The translations under genes and the position numbers were made by a program. A stretch of 64,000 nt of DNA from Stomoxys calcitrans (lineage: Eukaryota > Arthropoda > Insecta > Diptera > Muscidae), in NCBI RefSeq assembly GCF_963082655.1, contig NC_081556.1, positions 154,566,559 to 154,630,558 of the forward strand, in the 5' to 3' direction. This document shows, in pieces, positions 22,230 through 32,640 of this stretch. The stretch's first letter is position 1. Each line of letters begins with the position of its first letter. The notes below the pieces were generated by a model. That model saw only the letters and a program-made list of their open reading frames with translations. It ran no database searches and was not told where the DNA came from.

Positions 22230-22561
22230 ATGAGGGTGATGCCCTAAATACATGGTCCTACATTTGAATATCAAATTGGTATTTACTTCCAAATACCTTT
22301 ATTTGAGCCCCATATTTTTTACTGACCACCACAGTAAAAAATTGCTGTTTGTGGGGTATTTTGGGAAAGGGGTAGACCCCCACAAAATTGGTTCCGAAAG
22401 TGCGTATCAATTCTTGCTCTACCCCCCAATACCTTTCATTTAAGCTCCACATTGACATGATCGGTAAATATACCCGATTTGGGGGTGTTTTGGGGATTGG
22501 GGGTGGTCCCCCGGCTAAGCCCGGAAAATATATCAGCAACTTGCTCTATTCTCATATATTT
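22230..22561 (-). mobile_element. Family III fragment
   Basis: Modules show TTTATTTGAGCCCCATATTT, ACCTTTCATTTAAGCTCCAC, GGGGGTGTTTTGGGGATTGG and GTCCCCCGG. It is bounded on the right by MITE-W. Confidence 0.65.
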
Positions 22562-24383
22562 TTGGGTTGCCTAAAAAGTAATTGCGGCTTTTTTAAAAGA
22601 AAGTAAATGCATTTTTAATAAAACTTAGAATGAACTTTAATCAAATATACTTTTTTATATCCACCACCGAAGGATAGAGGTATATTCATTTTGTCATTCC
22701 GTTTGCAACACATCAAAATATCCATTTCCGACCCTATAAAGTACATATATTCTTGATCTGCGTAAAAATCTAAGACGATCTAGACATGTCCGTCCGTCTG
22801 TCCGCCTGTCTGTTGAAATCACGCTACAGTCTTTAAAAATAGAGATATTGAGCTGAAATTTTGCACAGATTCTTTTTTTTTTGTCTATAAGCAGGTTAAA
22901 TTCGAAGATGGGCTATATCGGACTATATCTTGATATAGCCCCCATATAGACCGATCCGCCGATTTAGGGTCTTAGGCCCATAAAAGCCACATTTATTATC
23001 CGATTTTGGTGAAATTTAAGACAGTGAGTTGTGTTAGGCCCTTCGACATCTTTCGTCAATTTGGCTTAGATCGTTCCAGATTTGGATATAGCTGCCATAT
23101 AGACCGATCCTCCGATTTAGGGTCTAAGGCCCATAAAAGCCACATTTATTATCCGATATCGCTGAAATTCGGGACAGTGAATTGTGTAAGGCCCATCGAC
23201 GTCCTTCGTTAAATTGGCTCAGATCGGTTCAGATTTGGATATAGCTGCCATATAGACCGATCCTCCGGTTTGGGGTCTTAGGCCCACAAAAGCCACATTT
23301 ATTATCCGATTTTGATAAAATTCGGGACAGTGAATTGTGTAAAGTCCGTCGACATCCTTCGTTAATTTGGCTCAGATCGGTCCAGATTTGGATATAGCTG
23401 CCATATAGATCGATCCTCCGATTTATGGTGTAAGGCCCATAAAAGCCACATTCATTATCCGATTTTGCTGAAATTTGGGACAGTGAGTTGTGTTAGGCCC
23501 TTTGACATATTTCTTCAATTTGGTCCAGATCGGTTCAGATTTGGATATAGCTGCCATATAGACCGATTTCTTGATTTATGGTTTTGGGCCCATAAAATGC
23601 TCATTTATTGTCCGATGTCGCCGAAATTTGGAACAGTGGGTTAAGTTAAGCCCCTTGACATACTTCTGCAATATCGCACAGATCGGTCAAGATTTTGATA
23701 TAGCTGCCATATAGACCGATATCTAGGTTTTAGGTTTTGGGGCCATAAAAGACGCATTTATTGTCCGATGTCGCTGAAATTTGAGACAGTGAGTTTGGTT
23801 ATGCTCTTCGACGTCCTTCTTCAATTTTGCTCAGATCGGTCCAGATTTGAAAATAGCGGCCATGTAGACCGATCTCTGGATTTAAGGTTTAGGGCCCATA
23901 AAAAAGGCATTTATTGTCCTATTTCGCCGAAATTTGGGACAGTGCTTTGTGTTAGGCTCTTCGACATGTTTATGCAACTAGGCCCAAATCGGTCCAGATT
24001 TGGATATAGCTGCCATGTAGACCGATATCTCGATTTAAAGTCTTGGCCCCATAAAAGGCGCATTTATAATCCTATTTCACTGAAATTTGACACAGTGACT
24101 TATGTTCGGCTTTTCGACATCCATGTCGTATATAGTTCAGATCGGTATAAGGCAAATGAGTATAAGGTATGAAATTTTCAACGAATTTTGATGAAAGGTG
24201 GTTTATATATATACCCGAGGTGGTGGGTATCCAAAGTTCGGCCCGGCCGAACTTAACGCCTTTTTACTTGTTTAAACTGATAACTGACAGAAGAAAGTAT
24301 GCAATTACAGAGTCACAAGCTGTGAAAAAATTTGTCAACGCCGACTATATGAAAAATCCGCAATTACTTTTTGGGCAACCGAA
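22562..24383 (-). mobile_element. MITE-W copy 2, split by HINE-I
   Basis: The left part is 22562-22658 (TTGGGTTGCCTAAAAAGTAA to ATATACTTTTTT). The right part is 24276-24383 (AAACTGATAACTGACAGAAG to TTTTTGGGCAACCGAA). Together they make a MITE lacking about 35 bp at the junction. The interposed DNA is the HINE at 22659-24275. The same arrangement recurs inverted at 26095-27578. Confidence 0.85.
22659..24275 (+). mobile_element. HINE-I reference copy: complete, eight 153-bp modules
   Basis: The architecture in order is as follows. The 5' subterminal repeat is ATATCCACCACCGAAGGATA then GGTATATTCATTTTGTCATT. The leader is TTCCGACCCTATAAAGTACA and TATATTCTTGATCTGCG. The tetranucleotide core is ATGTCCGTCCGTCTGTCCGC. 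A block TGAGCTGAAATTTTGCACAG follows, then modules whose TATAGC motif begins at 22934, 23087, 23240, 23393, 23546, 23699, 23852 and 24005, each exactly 153 bp apart. The 3' subterminal repeat is GAGGTGGTGGGTATCC (inverse of the 5' one), then AAGTTCGGCC-C-GGCCGAACTT as a near-perfect hairpin, and GCCTTTTTACTTGTTT. Leader, core and hairpin order match Drosophila DINE-1, which is known as a non-autonomous Helentron relative. No protein is encoded. Confidence 0.9.
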
Positions 24384-26094
24384 TATATTAAAATAGAATA
24401 GTTGAAACAACACCAAAAATTGGACAGCGGTTATCCCCTCCTAGCGCTGGTGACATTTGTGAGGTGTTTACCTTAGGCTATCAGTAGAGTCCGAATTTTA
24501 TGCAAAATCGAAATTTTGAAGTCCTTCCTTTCAAATCAAACACAATCAATTTGTGTTTGTTTGTAGTTTTGTTTGTTTGTGTGTTCCTTATAGACTCAGA
24601 AACGGCTGAACCGATTTTCTTGACATTTTCACAGATGGGTATTACATTTTTTGATATCTGAAGGGGGAGCGGACCCTCCCCCTTACCCTAATTTTCAGAA
24701 ACACCAGATATCGAAGACGGGTGGTGCGATTTAAGCAAAATTTCGAAATTTTTGGTATCCAAATTTCGGATGGTAGGTAGGGGCCGCCCCACCCTAAAAC
24801 CAGCAGATGCTAATTTGCCCATGAACATTCCATTAAGGAACAGGGGCAAACTTCTCACATATCAATGAGTGCAGTCCGATTCAAGTTTATGCTCAATGAT
24901 AAGGGACCTCTTTTTTATAGCCGAGTCCGGACGGCGTGTAGCAGTGCGTCACCTCTTTTGAGGAGAAGTTTTTACATGGCATAGTACCTCACGAATGTCG
25001 CCAGCATTAGGAGGGGATAACTACTGCTGAAAATTGTATGATGGTCTCGCCAGGATTTGATTTCAGCGTCATAGGCGGACATGCTGACCTCTGCGCTACG
25101 GTGGCCTCCACCACCCTAAAACCTACTAAACATATATTTAGACCAAACACACCAAAATGGGACTCAATGAAAGGTATTTAGAATAAGAAAACGTAAGGAT
25201 ATCCAATTGTCGGACCAAGTGTTTGGGGGACCACCCCAACCCCCAAAACACCCCTAAATCGTACATATTTACCGACCATGGTAATATGGGACTCAAATGA
25301 AAGGTATTTGCGAGAAGAATACGAATCTGATATCCAAATGTGGGACCACGTTTCTGGGGGTCCACCCCTTCCCCAAAACACCCCCCAAACAGGTCTTATT
25401 TATTGACCATGGGAATATGGGGTTTAAATAAAAGGTATTTCAATGCAGAATACGAATCTGATATCCAAATATGGTACCAAGTGTTTGGGAAACCACCCTT
25501 TGGGGAACATTCCCCAAAGGGGACAAATTTACGACCATAGCAATATGGGGCTCAAATGAAAGGTCTTTGGGAGTAAAGCACGAATTTCGGGAAAAGTGTT
25601 TATGGGGCCACCCCACCCCCACAACACCACCCAAATAGTAAGTATTTGTTGACTATTGCAATATGATGCTCAAATAAGAAGGTTTTTAAAGTGGAACACG
25701 AATCCGATATATATTTTTAAGGCCAACTCATTGAGTGGCCGCTCATCCCCCAAAAACACCCACCAAGCCGGTCATGTTTGCCGATTATGGAAATATGGGG
25801 CTCAAATTAAATGTATTTGAGAGTAGACCACGTATCTGATATCAACATTAGGGGCCCACTGTCTAGCGGACGTCCCACCACCATAACAACCCCCAAATAG
25901 AACGTATTTGCTCACCAAAACAATTTGGGTCTTAAAGAGAGTGAAACTAAATATTTATAGGTTTTAGGGCCAATACCCCAAACCGGACATATTTGCTGAC
26001 TTTTGCAATAAGGAGTTTAAATGGGATTAGAAAACGAATTTGGCATCCAATTTTGAGGCCAATGGCAATATGGGGTTCAAATAAATGATAAATA
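24384..26094 (+). mobile_element. Family III, plus orientation, with SINE inside
   Basis: The 5' marker is TGTTTGTGTGTTCCTTATAG, then AACGGCTGAACCGATTTTCT at about 24600. Modules with ATATGGGACTCAAATGAAAG-type motifs fall near 25159, 25288, 25419, 25547, 25665 and 25792, a period close to 130 bp. The first 150 bp (24384-24535) are a SINE-like scrap (GACATTTGTGAGGTGTTTAC). It ends at the next MITE. No terminal CTAG is seen. Confidence 0.6.
24815..25108 (-). mobile_element. SINE-A with 13-bp target duplication
   Basis: In reverse complement it has the head GGCCACCGTAGCGCAGAGG, a weakened B box (CTGAAATCAAATCCTGGCG), the body and the tail to TTCATGGGCAAATTAGC. The flanks share CCACCCTAAAACC: at about 24789-24801 on the left and about 25110-25122 on the right. 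A short non-SINE string (AGCAGATGCTAA) lies between the left duplicate and the tail. Confidence 0.8.
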
Positions 26095-27578
26095 TTGGGT
26101 TGCCCAAAAAGTAATTGCGGATTTTTCATATAGTCGCCCTTGACAAATTTTTTTACAACTTGTGACTCTGTAATTGCATTATTTCTTCTGTCAGTTATCA
26201 GCTGTTACTTTTAGCTTGCTTTAGAAAAAAAGTGTAAACAAGTAAAAAGGCGTTAAGTTCGGCCGGGCCGAACTTTGGATACCCACCACCTCGGGTATCT
26301 GGACTGATCTGGGCAAAATTGAAGAAGGACGTCGAAAAGCCTAAACAAACTCACTGTCTCAAATTTCAGCGACATCGGACAATAAATGCGTTTTTTATGG
26401 CCCCAAAACCTAAAACCTAGATATCGGTCTATATGGCAGCTATATCCAAATCTGGACCGATCTGTGCGATATTGCAGAAGTATGTCAAGGGGCTTAACTT
26501 AACTCACTGTTCCAAATTTCGGAGACATCGGGCAATAAATGAGCATTTTATGGGCCCAAAACCATAAATCAAGAAATCGGTCTATATGACAGCTATATCC
26601 AAATTTGAACCGATCTGGACCAAATTGAAGAAATATGTCAAAGGGCCTAACACATCTCACTGTTCCAAATTTCAGCAAAATCGGATAATGAATGTGGCTA
26701 TAAGGGGCCTTACACCATAAATCGGAGGATCGATCTATATGGCAGCTATATCCAAATCTGAACCGATCTGAGCCAAATTAACGAAGGATGTCGATGGGCC
26801 TTACACAATTCACTGCCCCGAATTTCATCAAAATCGGATAATAAATGTGGCTTTTGTGGGCCTAAGACCCTAAATCGGAGGATCGATCTATATGGCAGCT
26901 ATATCTAAATCTGAACCGATCTAGACCAAATTAAAGAAACATGTCAGAGAGCCTAAGGCAACTCACTGTCCCAAATTTCAGTGAAATCGGACCATAAATG
27001 TGGCTTTTATGGGCCTTAGACTCTAAATCGGAGGATCGGTCTATATGGCAGCTATATCCAAATCTGGACCGATCTGAGCCAAATTGACAAAGAATGCCGA
27101 AGGGCCTAACACAACTCACTGTCCCAAATTTCAACAAAATCGGATAATAAATGTGGCTTTTATGGGCCTAAGACCCTAAATCGGCCGATCGGTCTATATG
27201 GGGGCTATATCAAGATATAGTCCGATATAGCCCATCTTCGAACTTAACCTGCTTATGGACAAAAAAAGAATCTGTGCAAAATTTCAGCTCAATATCTCTA
27301 TTTTTAAAGACTGTAGCGTGATTTCAACAGACAGGCGGACAGACGGACGGACATGTCTAGATCGTCTTAGATTTTTACGCAGATCAAGAATATATGTACT
27401 TTATAGGGTCGGAAATGGATATTTCGATGTGTTGCAAACGGAATGACAAAATGAATATACCCCCATCCGTCGGTGGTGGGTATAAAAAATTATATTTGAT
27501 TAAAGTTCATTCTAAGTTTTATTAAAAATGCATTTACTTTCTTTTAAAAAATCCGCAATTACTTTTTGGGCAACCCAA
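26095..27578 (+). mobile_element. MITE-W copy 3, split by HINE-I
   Basis: The left part is 26095-26238 (TTGGGTTGCCCAAAAAGTAA to AAAAAAAGTGTAAA). The right part is about 27489-27578 (TTATATTTGATTAAAGTTCA to TTTTTGGGCAACCCAA). The flanks are TA on both sides. An uninterrupted relative at 33751-33988 shows GTGTAAAAAAGTATATTTG at the equivalent place, which marks the insertion point. Confidence 0.9.
26239..27488 (-). mobile_element. HINE-I, complete, inserted in a MITE
   Basis: Left to right it reads CAAGTAAAAAGGCGTTAAG, hairpin TTCGGCCGGGCCGAA, GGATACCCACCACCTCGGGT. Modules follow (GGTCTATATGGCAGCTATAT repeated). The core is GACAGGCGGACAGACGGACG, the leader is TACTTTATAGGGTCGG, and the 5' end is GGTGGTGGGTATAAAAA. 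It is very close in sequence to the 22659-24275 copy but has fewer modules. Confidence 0.9.
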
Positions 27579-27580
27579 TA

Positions 27581-29055
27581 CCTATCGCAAGCACTTTTGC
27601 GGTAGCCTGATTCTGTTGACTTAATATTTCCATAAATTTAAGGTTGCAATGTCGACCTTCGTGAATCGTTTCTGAACGAAACAGAAAATAGTCCTTTCAA
27701 TTCCGCTAAATAGTTGGCCCCAAACGCGTAGCTAATGTCAGCATTCAAAAAGGGAGGGGCAATGTGAGCAAATACATATCGGCGTACACACATCTTTGCC
27801 ATAATGGACATAATTATAAGGTTCACTGACATTTGTGGTGCTTTTCAAGCTTTTCAAAATTCATGAGACATAAATCATTATGACATAAATGACACATTAA
27901 CCGTTTTTATGATGAAATATGTCATTGGCCTTATGACAAATGTCCAGACATAAAAAAGGGGCCGTAAGACCTTAAAGCTTACATAAATCAACGAAATCGT
28001 TGTTCAGCGATTTAAAGAAAAATCTTTAAACACTGACTTATTTGGGCTAGGAGCTGGCATGTGTGGGCACTTAAAATCCAAAAGCCTTTAATAAACATAG
28101 AAACACAAGCACATATTAAGTTGACATACTGTTTCTTAGTTATGAACATTGGTCTGTAAGGTTTGGCGCGAAAACTTAAATTTAAGGCAGTAATGTATAA
28201 CATATTAAACTCCCTTTGACCTTATGCCACATTTTTGCTGTAAACTCAACAGACCGCATCATTTGTCATCATGCTGACGGCTAGACAACTTCTAAAAGCT
28301 TTCATACAACATTTCGAAAACTTTTAGCAAAAATTTTCAAAATGACCCATTCCCAGTTCAAACATAATGTTCACGTGCTTCTGTCACTCCCACATGCGAG
28401 GGCAAAGAAAACTAAACGAGACCGCTGCCTCGAATAAGAAGGATAAGCCAAAGTGCAGGAAAACTCACAGTGACACAAATCGAAAATGAAAACATTTATC
28501 ATTTACTCATTATTATCCAAGCAAACTGCTGGAACTCAAGTGAATTCAGCTAAACTAAACTAAACTGAACTGAACACATCTGGTTTGTATGGGTGTGGAG
28601 TGGGTTAAACTGATTCTAACTAAATCGAACTGGATTGCCAATATGGAATGGCTATGGGTATTGTTAATACTTGACAAACTTATTTCGGTTGTGTGTGTTT
28701 ACCTTCATCGCCTGGGGGAGACTAGGCGGTGGTAGATATTCTTGCATGTTTATCCCCTTCACACAATAAATCAATAAATATTGAACAAGCATTTTGTAGT
28801 GTCGGTCTGTATCGAAAATGCCTTGACAAGTGGGAATACCACAAACGAACCTAAACCACATATATTTGTATGTAGAGTAACATAATGATATCCAATAAAA
28901 TGGAATAATACTGGCAATCATGGGGAATTTCCTTAACACAACGATGGTTGGTAATACGTAGGCAATCGTCATACACTGTGTATTATTTAAATAGGAACAA
29001 AAAATAATTTGAATAAAAAAGTAAAAATATTTTATTTAGGAAATGTAAGGGGTCG
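27581..29055. other. Unique AT-rich stretch
   Basis: No recognised repeat or coding domain. Short frames such as 28664-28972 (minus) have no domain features and lack splice-site support I could identify. Confidence 0.4.
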
Positions 29056-29057
29056 AT

Positions 29058-29352
29058 GAAGGCCACCGTAGCGCAGAGGTTAGCACGTCCGCCTATGACG
29101 CTGAACGCCTGGAGAACGAGACCATCAGAAACAATTTTCAGCGGTGGTTTTCCCCTCCTAATGCTGGCAACATTTGTGAGGTACTATGCCATGTACAACT
29201 TTTCTTCAAAGAGGTGTCGCACTGCGGCACGCCGTTCGGACTCGGCTATAAAAAGGAGGTCCCTTATCATTGAGCTTAAAACTTGAATCGGACATGTGAG
29301 AAGTTTGCCCCTGTTCCTTAGTGGAATGTTCATGGGCAAAATTTGCATTTGC
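29058..29352 (+). mobile_element. SINE-A, full length, B box damaged
   Basis: The head is GGCCACCGTAGCGCAGAGG with a perfect A box. The B box is disrupted (GCCTGGAGAACGAGACC). The tail is GTGGAATGTTCATGGGCAAA then TTTGCATTTGC. The flanks suggest a duplication: AAGGGGTCGA before and AAGGGGTTGA after. Confidence 0.85.
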
Positions 29353-29539
29353 AAGGGGTTGAAACAAAGCGTTTCAAACTTATTTGAAGGTATAAAAAAT
29401 CAATACCTTCCATTTTGATCAAAATATGATTTTCAGTAGAAAGTATTTTTTTAATTTTTGTAAAAAAATTGTCTATGATTTTTTTTAATTGAAAAAATAC
29501 TATAACAAAAAATCGTAGGAGCTTCTAAATTACTATGTT

Positions 29540-29920
29540 TGCATATAAACAAAATTAGGTTAGGTTAGGTTAGGTTAAAGTGGCAGTCTGCCATCAGACT
29601 CACTTAGACGTTTTCGTCCATTGTGATACCGCAGGAACAGAAGAAGGACGATGCCTTCTAGTTCCTACCGTTGAACCATCCAGATCGCTTTAAAAAACTT
29701 GCGAATGTTCACATCCGCTAAACGGACTCTACAATTCCCTGGTATAGCTCTGTGGCCCGGCACCCAGAACAAGTGAATTTTGAACTGTTCAGCCGTCTCG
29801 TTGCGAGATCTGCGACAGTCGAGGGAGGTTTTTGTGTTCAGAAATACGTTCTGCAGGGTTTAATGGCTGCCTGGCTATCTGAGAAGATATTTATGCCAAT
29901 CGTCGTAATAATTCTAATAA
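29540..29920 (-). pseudogene. LINE 3' end with RNase H remnant
   Basis: Reading minus, IFSDSQAAIK is followed, after frame changes, by LNTKTSL-like sequence, then FTCSGCR/FWVPGH-type sequence and NCRVRLADV. DSQAA and the WVPGH..PGN block are hallmarks of LINE-encoded RNase H. It ends with GCAGACTGCCACTTT and repeated AACCTA units (29558-29578 on plus as TTAGGT). 5' truncated and full of lesions. A sister copy lies at 61975-62560. Its 3' tail is shared with SINE-B. Confidence 0.7.
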
Positions 29921-29924
29921 TCTG

Positions 29925-30020
29925 TCCAAAGAGATGTCGCACTGCAGCACCCTTTTCGGATACGGCTGCAAAAAGGTGGTCCCTTATCTTTGAGCTTAAA
30001 TTTGAGTCGGACAGAATGAT
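29925..30020 (+). mobile_element. SINE-A scrap
   Basis: CCAAAGAGATGTCGCACTGC, TTCGGATACGGCTGCAAAAA and CTTATCTTTGAGCTTAAATT match the SINE-A middle. Confidence 0.65.
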
Positions 30021-30227
30021 GATAAGACTGTATGCAACTTTAAGAATTCAATTAATTTTCGGTGCTAATTTTTGAATATCTAGATATTCATCATTATCTA
30101 TGAAGCATTTTTGTTTAATGGGGACTTTGGTGCGTATGATTATTGCTTAAAATGCTTTTGTTGAGTATACGCCACAATGACTTCCAGTTGTAATATTTTC
30201 GATATAATGTATCAATTCTGCTGTTTT

Positions 30228-31232
30228 TATACCCTATACGATAGGAGGCCACCGTAGCGCAGAGGTTAGCATGTCCGCCTACGACGCTGAATGCCTGGGT
30301 TCGAATCCTTGCGAGACTATCAGAAACAATTGTTAGCGGTGGTTTTCCCCTCCTAATGCTGGCAACATTTGTGAGGTACTATGCCATGTAAAACTTCTCT
30401 CCAAAGAGGTGTCGCACTGCGTCTCGCCGTTCGGACTCGGCTATAAAAAGGAGGCCCCTTATCATTGAGCTTAAAAACTTGAATCGGACTGCACTCATTG
30501 ATATGTGAGAAGTTTGCCCCTGTTCCTTAGTGGAATGTTAATGGGCAAAATTTGCATTTTGCATTTGTACGATAGGATGGATATCCTTGATAGGATCTCG
30601 TAATGTCTATATATTCTTGATCGTTGTGACATTTTAAGTTGATCAATATATGTCCGTCCGTCCTCCTGTCGAAAGCACTCCAACTTTCGAACGAGTAAAG
30701 CTAACCGCCCGAGATTGTGTAGGCCTGTTAAGTTTATAAATTGGCCAAATCGGTTCATGTCTAGACATAGTTCCATATAAGCTGATCTGTCAATTGCTTT
30801 TTTTTAAGCCTTTCTAGAGAGAGTAATTCTCATCCTATTTGGCTGATTGGCTGCAGGTGATATTTTGTTTTGACCTCTAACAACTGTGCTAAGAATAATT
30901 AAAATCGGTTTATAACCTGGTATAGCTGCCATGTAAACCGACCTCCAGATCATATTACTTAAACCTCTAGAGCGCGCAATTTTATCCGATTTGGAAATTT
31001 TGCACGAAGAGCTCTCTTATGACCTCCAACATCTGTGCCAAGTATAATCCGAATTTCTTCATAATCTGATATAGTTCCCTATATACCGATCTCCCGATTG
31101 TACTTCTTGAGTCGTTATAGTTTGAAATTCTTCTTCCGATTTGGATATCTTTCTTTAGCTTCTGTCTGTAAGCTATGATGGAGGGTTACTAAGATTCGGA
31201 CCAGTCGAATTTAATTCGCGTTTTACTTGATT
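30228..31232 (+). mobile_element. HINE-I copy split by a SINE
   Basis: The 5' end is TTTATACCCTATACGATAGG. After the SINE it resumes with ACGATAGGATGGATATCC, TCTATATATTCTTGATCGTT, the core TGTCCGTCCGTCCTCCTGTC and GAAAGCACTCCAACTTTCGA. Modules carry TATAGCTGCCATGTAAACCG. The 3' end GGAGGGTTACTAAGATTCGG, ACCAGTCGAATTTAA shows a decayed hairpin and a TTTTACTTGATTT end. Confidence 0.8.
30243..30568 (+). mobile_element. SINE-A reference copy, tRNA-derived, 9-bp target duplication
   Basis: The head is GGCCACCGTAGCGCAGAGG (A box TAGCGCAGAGG) and the B box is GGGTTCGAATCCTTGCG, with canonical spacing for an RNA polymerase III internal promoter. The body contains CCCCTCCTAATGCTGGCAAC, TTTGTGAGGTACTATGCC, AAGAGGTGTCGCACTGC, GCCGTTCGGACTCGGCTATA and TGCACTCATTGATATGTGAG. 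The tail is GCAAAATTTGCATTTTGCAT. The flanks repeat TACGATAGG exactly: just before the head and just after the tail. It is a transposed SINE and not a tRNA gene. Confidence 0.95.
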
Positions 31233-31498
31233 TCGTTCGATTCATTTGGCTTTCAAAGCCTTTCTACCTTTCTATTGTAGTACAGCATGTCCAATTCGAT
31301 TTGGTATCTTCGAATCTTGGCAAGAACATCGGAGAACATTTTTATTGGGGCCGAATTTAATTCGCGTTTAACTGGATTTCGTTCAATTCATTTGGCTTTC
31401 AAAGCGTTTCTACCTTTCTAGTATAGCATGTCCAATTCGATTTGGCATGTTCGAATCCTGGGAGGAACATCGGACAAATTTTTTATTAGGGTATATCT
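31207..31498 (+). repeat. Two-copy 146-bp tandem duplication at a HINE/SINE border
   Basis: GAATTTAATTCGCGTTT begins at 31207 and again at 31353. Each unit continues with TTTGGCTTTCAAAGC, TTTCTACCTTTCTA, GCATGTCCAATTCGATTTGG and a SINE-like TTCGAATC.TGG..AGAACATCGGA. The second unit runs on into a decayed SINE-A body (GTGCTGGCGACATTATTGAG). Confidence 0.85.
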
Positions 31499-31499
31499 G

Positions 31500-32449
31500 A
31501 CAAGTGCTGGCGACATTATTGAGGCCTTTATCCATTTTCAACATTTTTCTTCAGAGATGCTGATCAAAGATATAAAATTTCCGTTTCACCCATTTCTATA
31601 CAAGAACTTTAGCATATCTTCTCAATTTAGAACCGTTAAGAGAAGATAGGTGTTTTGCACATTTAATTTTATGCCGGCATCAAAATGAACTGTCACGTTC
31701 TAAATTTTTCTACGGCTTAAGCATAATAAATCATAAAGTGCCATATTTTTTATAAATTTACCATAACACCATTCGTCCTTATTTTGCAGTACGTTTTCTC
31801 AATTTATTATTAGATCCAAGACTGTCTTTTGTGTCCCTTTGCAAACGTTGTCCTGGTGTTTCTATTCCAAAGCGATAACATGGGAAATCTATGAACAGTC
31901 ATTATACTACCCTCTCAATATTTCTTAAGGGGGGTTTCGTGACTTTTGCCTCCTCTTCCCCAGTAACGGATGCAAACTTATGTTGGATAAAATATTCAAA
32001 GTGATTTCGAGCAATTGCTTCAATCCAATTGGCATTCCATTCCACTTCAGTGTCATTACCGTCAATATTTTATTTTTTGTGTGTTGGTAAACTTCCTTTT
32101 CTTCTTTCCGCTCTGCCTTCCTTCCTTCCTTTATTGTATCATTTTTAGTTGCCAGCTGTCCTTGTTGGCTGGAAGGTAGAGATTGCCCACCTTCATTAGC
32201 CCTTATCAATTTTAATGGAGTTTTATCGTTCAGTGCTTGTATATTAAAGCTTATAGGGGTACTATTTTTGGATCAGGGAGGGAAATGTTATGTTTTTTCC
32301 CCCACCCCAGATAGTGCACACGGTCTATATTTAGAATTGTAGGGTATAGATAAAAGTCACTTTTGGTGACTTTTTCCTTATGTAGAGGATTTTAGGAAAG
32401 CGTATCTAGGCCTGTTTGTTCTACAATATAATGCAGTTGTAGTACATAC
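31500..32449. other. Probable intron sequence downstream of the FN3 exon
   Basis: No repeat other than the SINE scrap at its left edge. It is AT-rich, with a pyrimidine-rich stretch near 32095-32135. On the minus strand it follows the exon's GTATGT donor. Confidence 0.4.
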
Positions 32450-32591
32450 CTGTCATCTGTGGGCTTGTATGTCACTATGTACTTCTCCACAGGATGTGCA
32501 TTCAAATCGATCATTGTCTGCCATGAAACCCGCACTGTAGTCGGTGTTAGGAAGGTGACTGTTATATTTTCCGGCGTCGCTGGTATGGTGC
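32450..32591 (-). CDS. Internal exon encoding the first half of a fibronectin type III domain
   Basis: This is a 142-bp exon. The acceptor on the minus strand is CTATTTTTAG immediately before base 32591. The donor is CAG/GTATGT immediately after base 32450. It enters one base into a codon and leaves after the second base of a codon. The 46 complete codons read TIPATPENITVTFLTPTTVR then VSWQTMIDLNAHPVEKY then IVTYKPTDD. The P..P.N..V opening (A strand), VSW (B strand tryptophan) and EKYIVTYKP (C strand tyrosine) are the standard FN3 pattern. A phase-1 start is usual for FN3 domains. FN3 domains of this kind occur in receptors, cell-adhesion molecules and receptor phosphatases, usually extracellular. 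The protein was not identified. The rest of the domain must lie on another exon; none was recognised in the window. Confidence 0.85.
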
Positions 32592-32640
32592 CTAAAAATA
32601 GAACAAAAAAAAAAAAACAAAACCGAACAACATTAGACAT
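32592..32640 (-). other. 3' splice site with polypyrimidine tract and branch-point-like CTAAT
   Basis: On the minus strand, GTCTAATG (near 32631-32640) is followed by a T-rich run of about 20 bases and TATTTTTAG. This is a strong acceptor for the FN3 exon and supports the exon being real and not a pseudogene. Confidence 0.75.

Noticed and set aside
22934..24158. CRISPR-like regular repeats
   Set aside because: Modules are contiguous 153-bp units without spacers and lie in a eukaryotic mobile element.
29558..29578. TTAGGT repeats as telomeric DNA
   Set aside because: They are the AACCTA-type 3' tail of a LINE read in reverse, only about four units long. Flies of this group lack TTAGG telomeres as far as is known.
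30243..30310. tRNA gene call from A and B boxes
   Set aside because: The boxes belong to SINE-A. The downstream body, tail and target duplication are those of a retroposed SINE, and no complete cloverleaf was seen.
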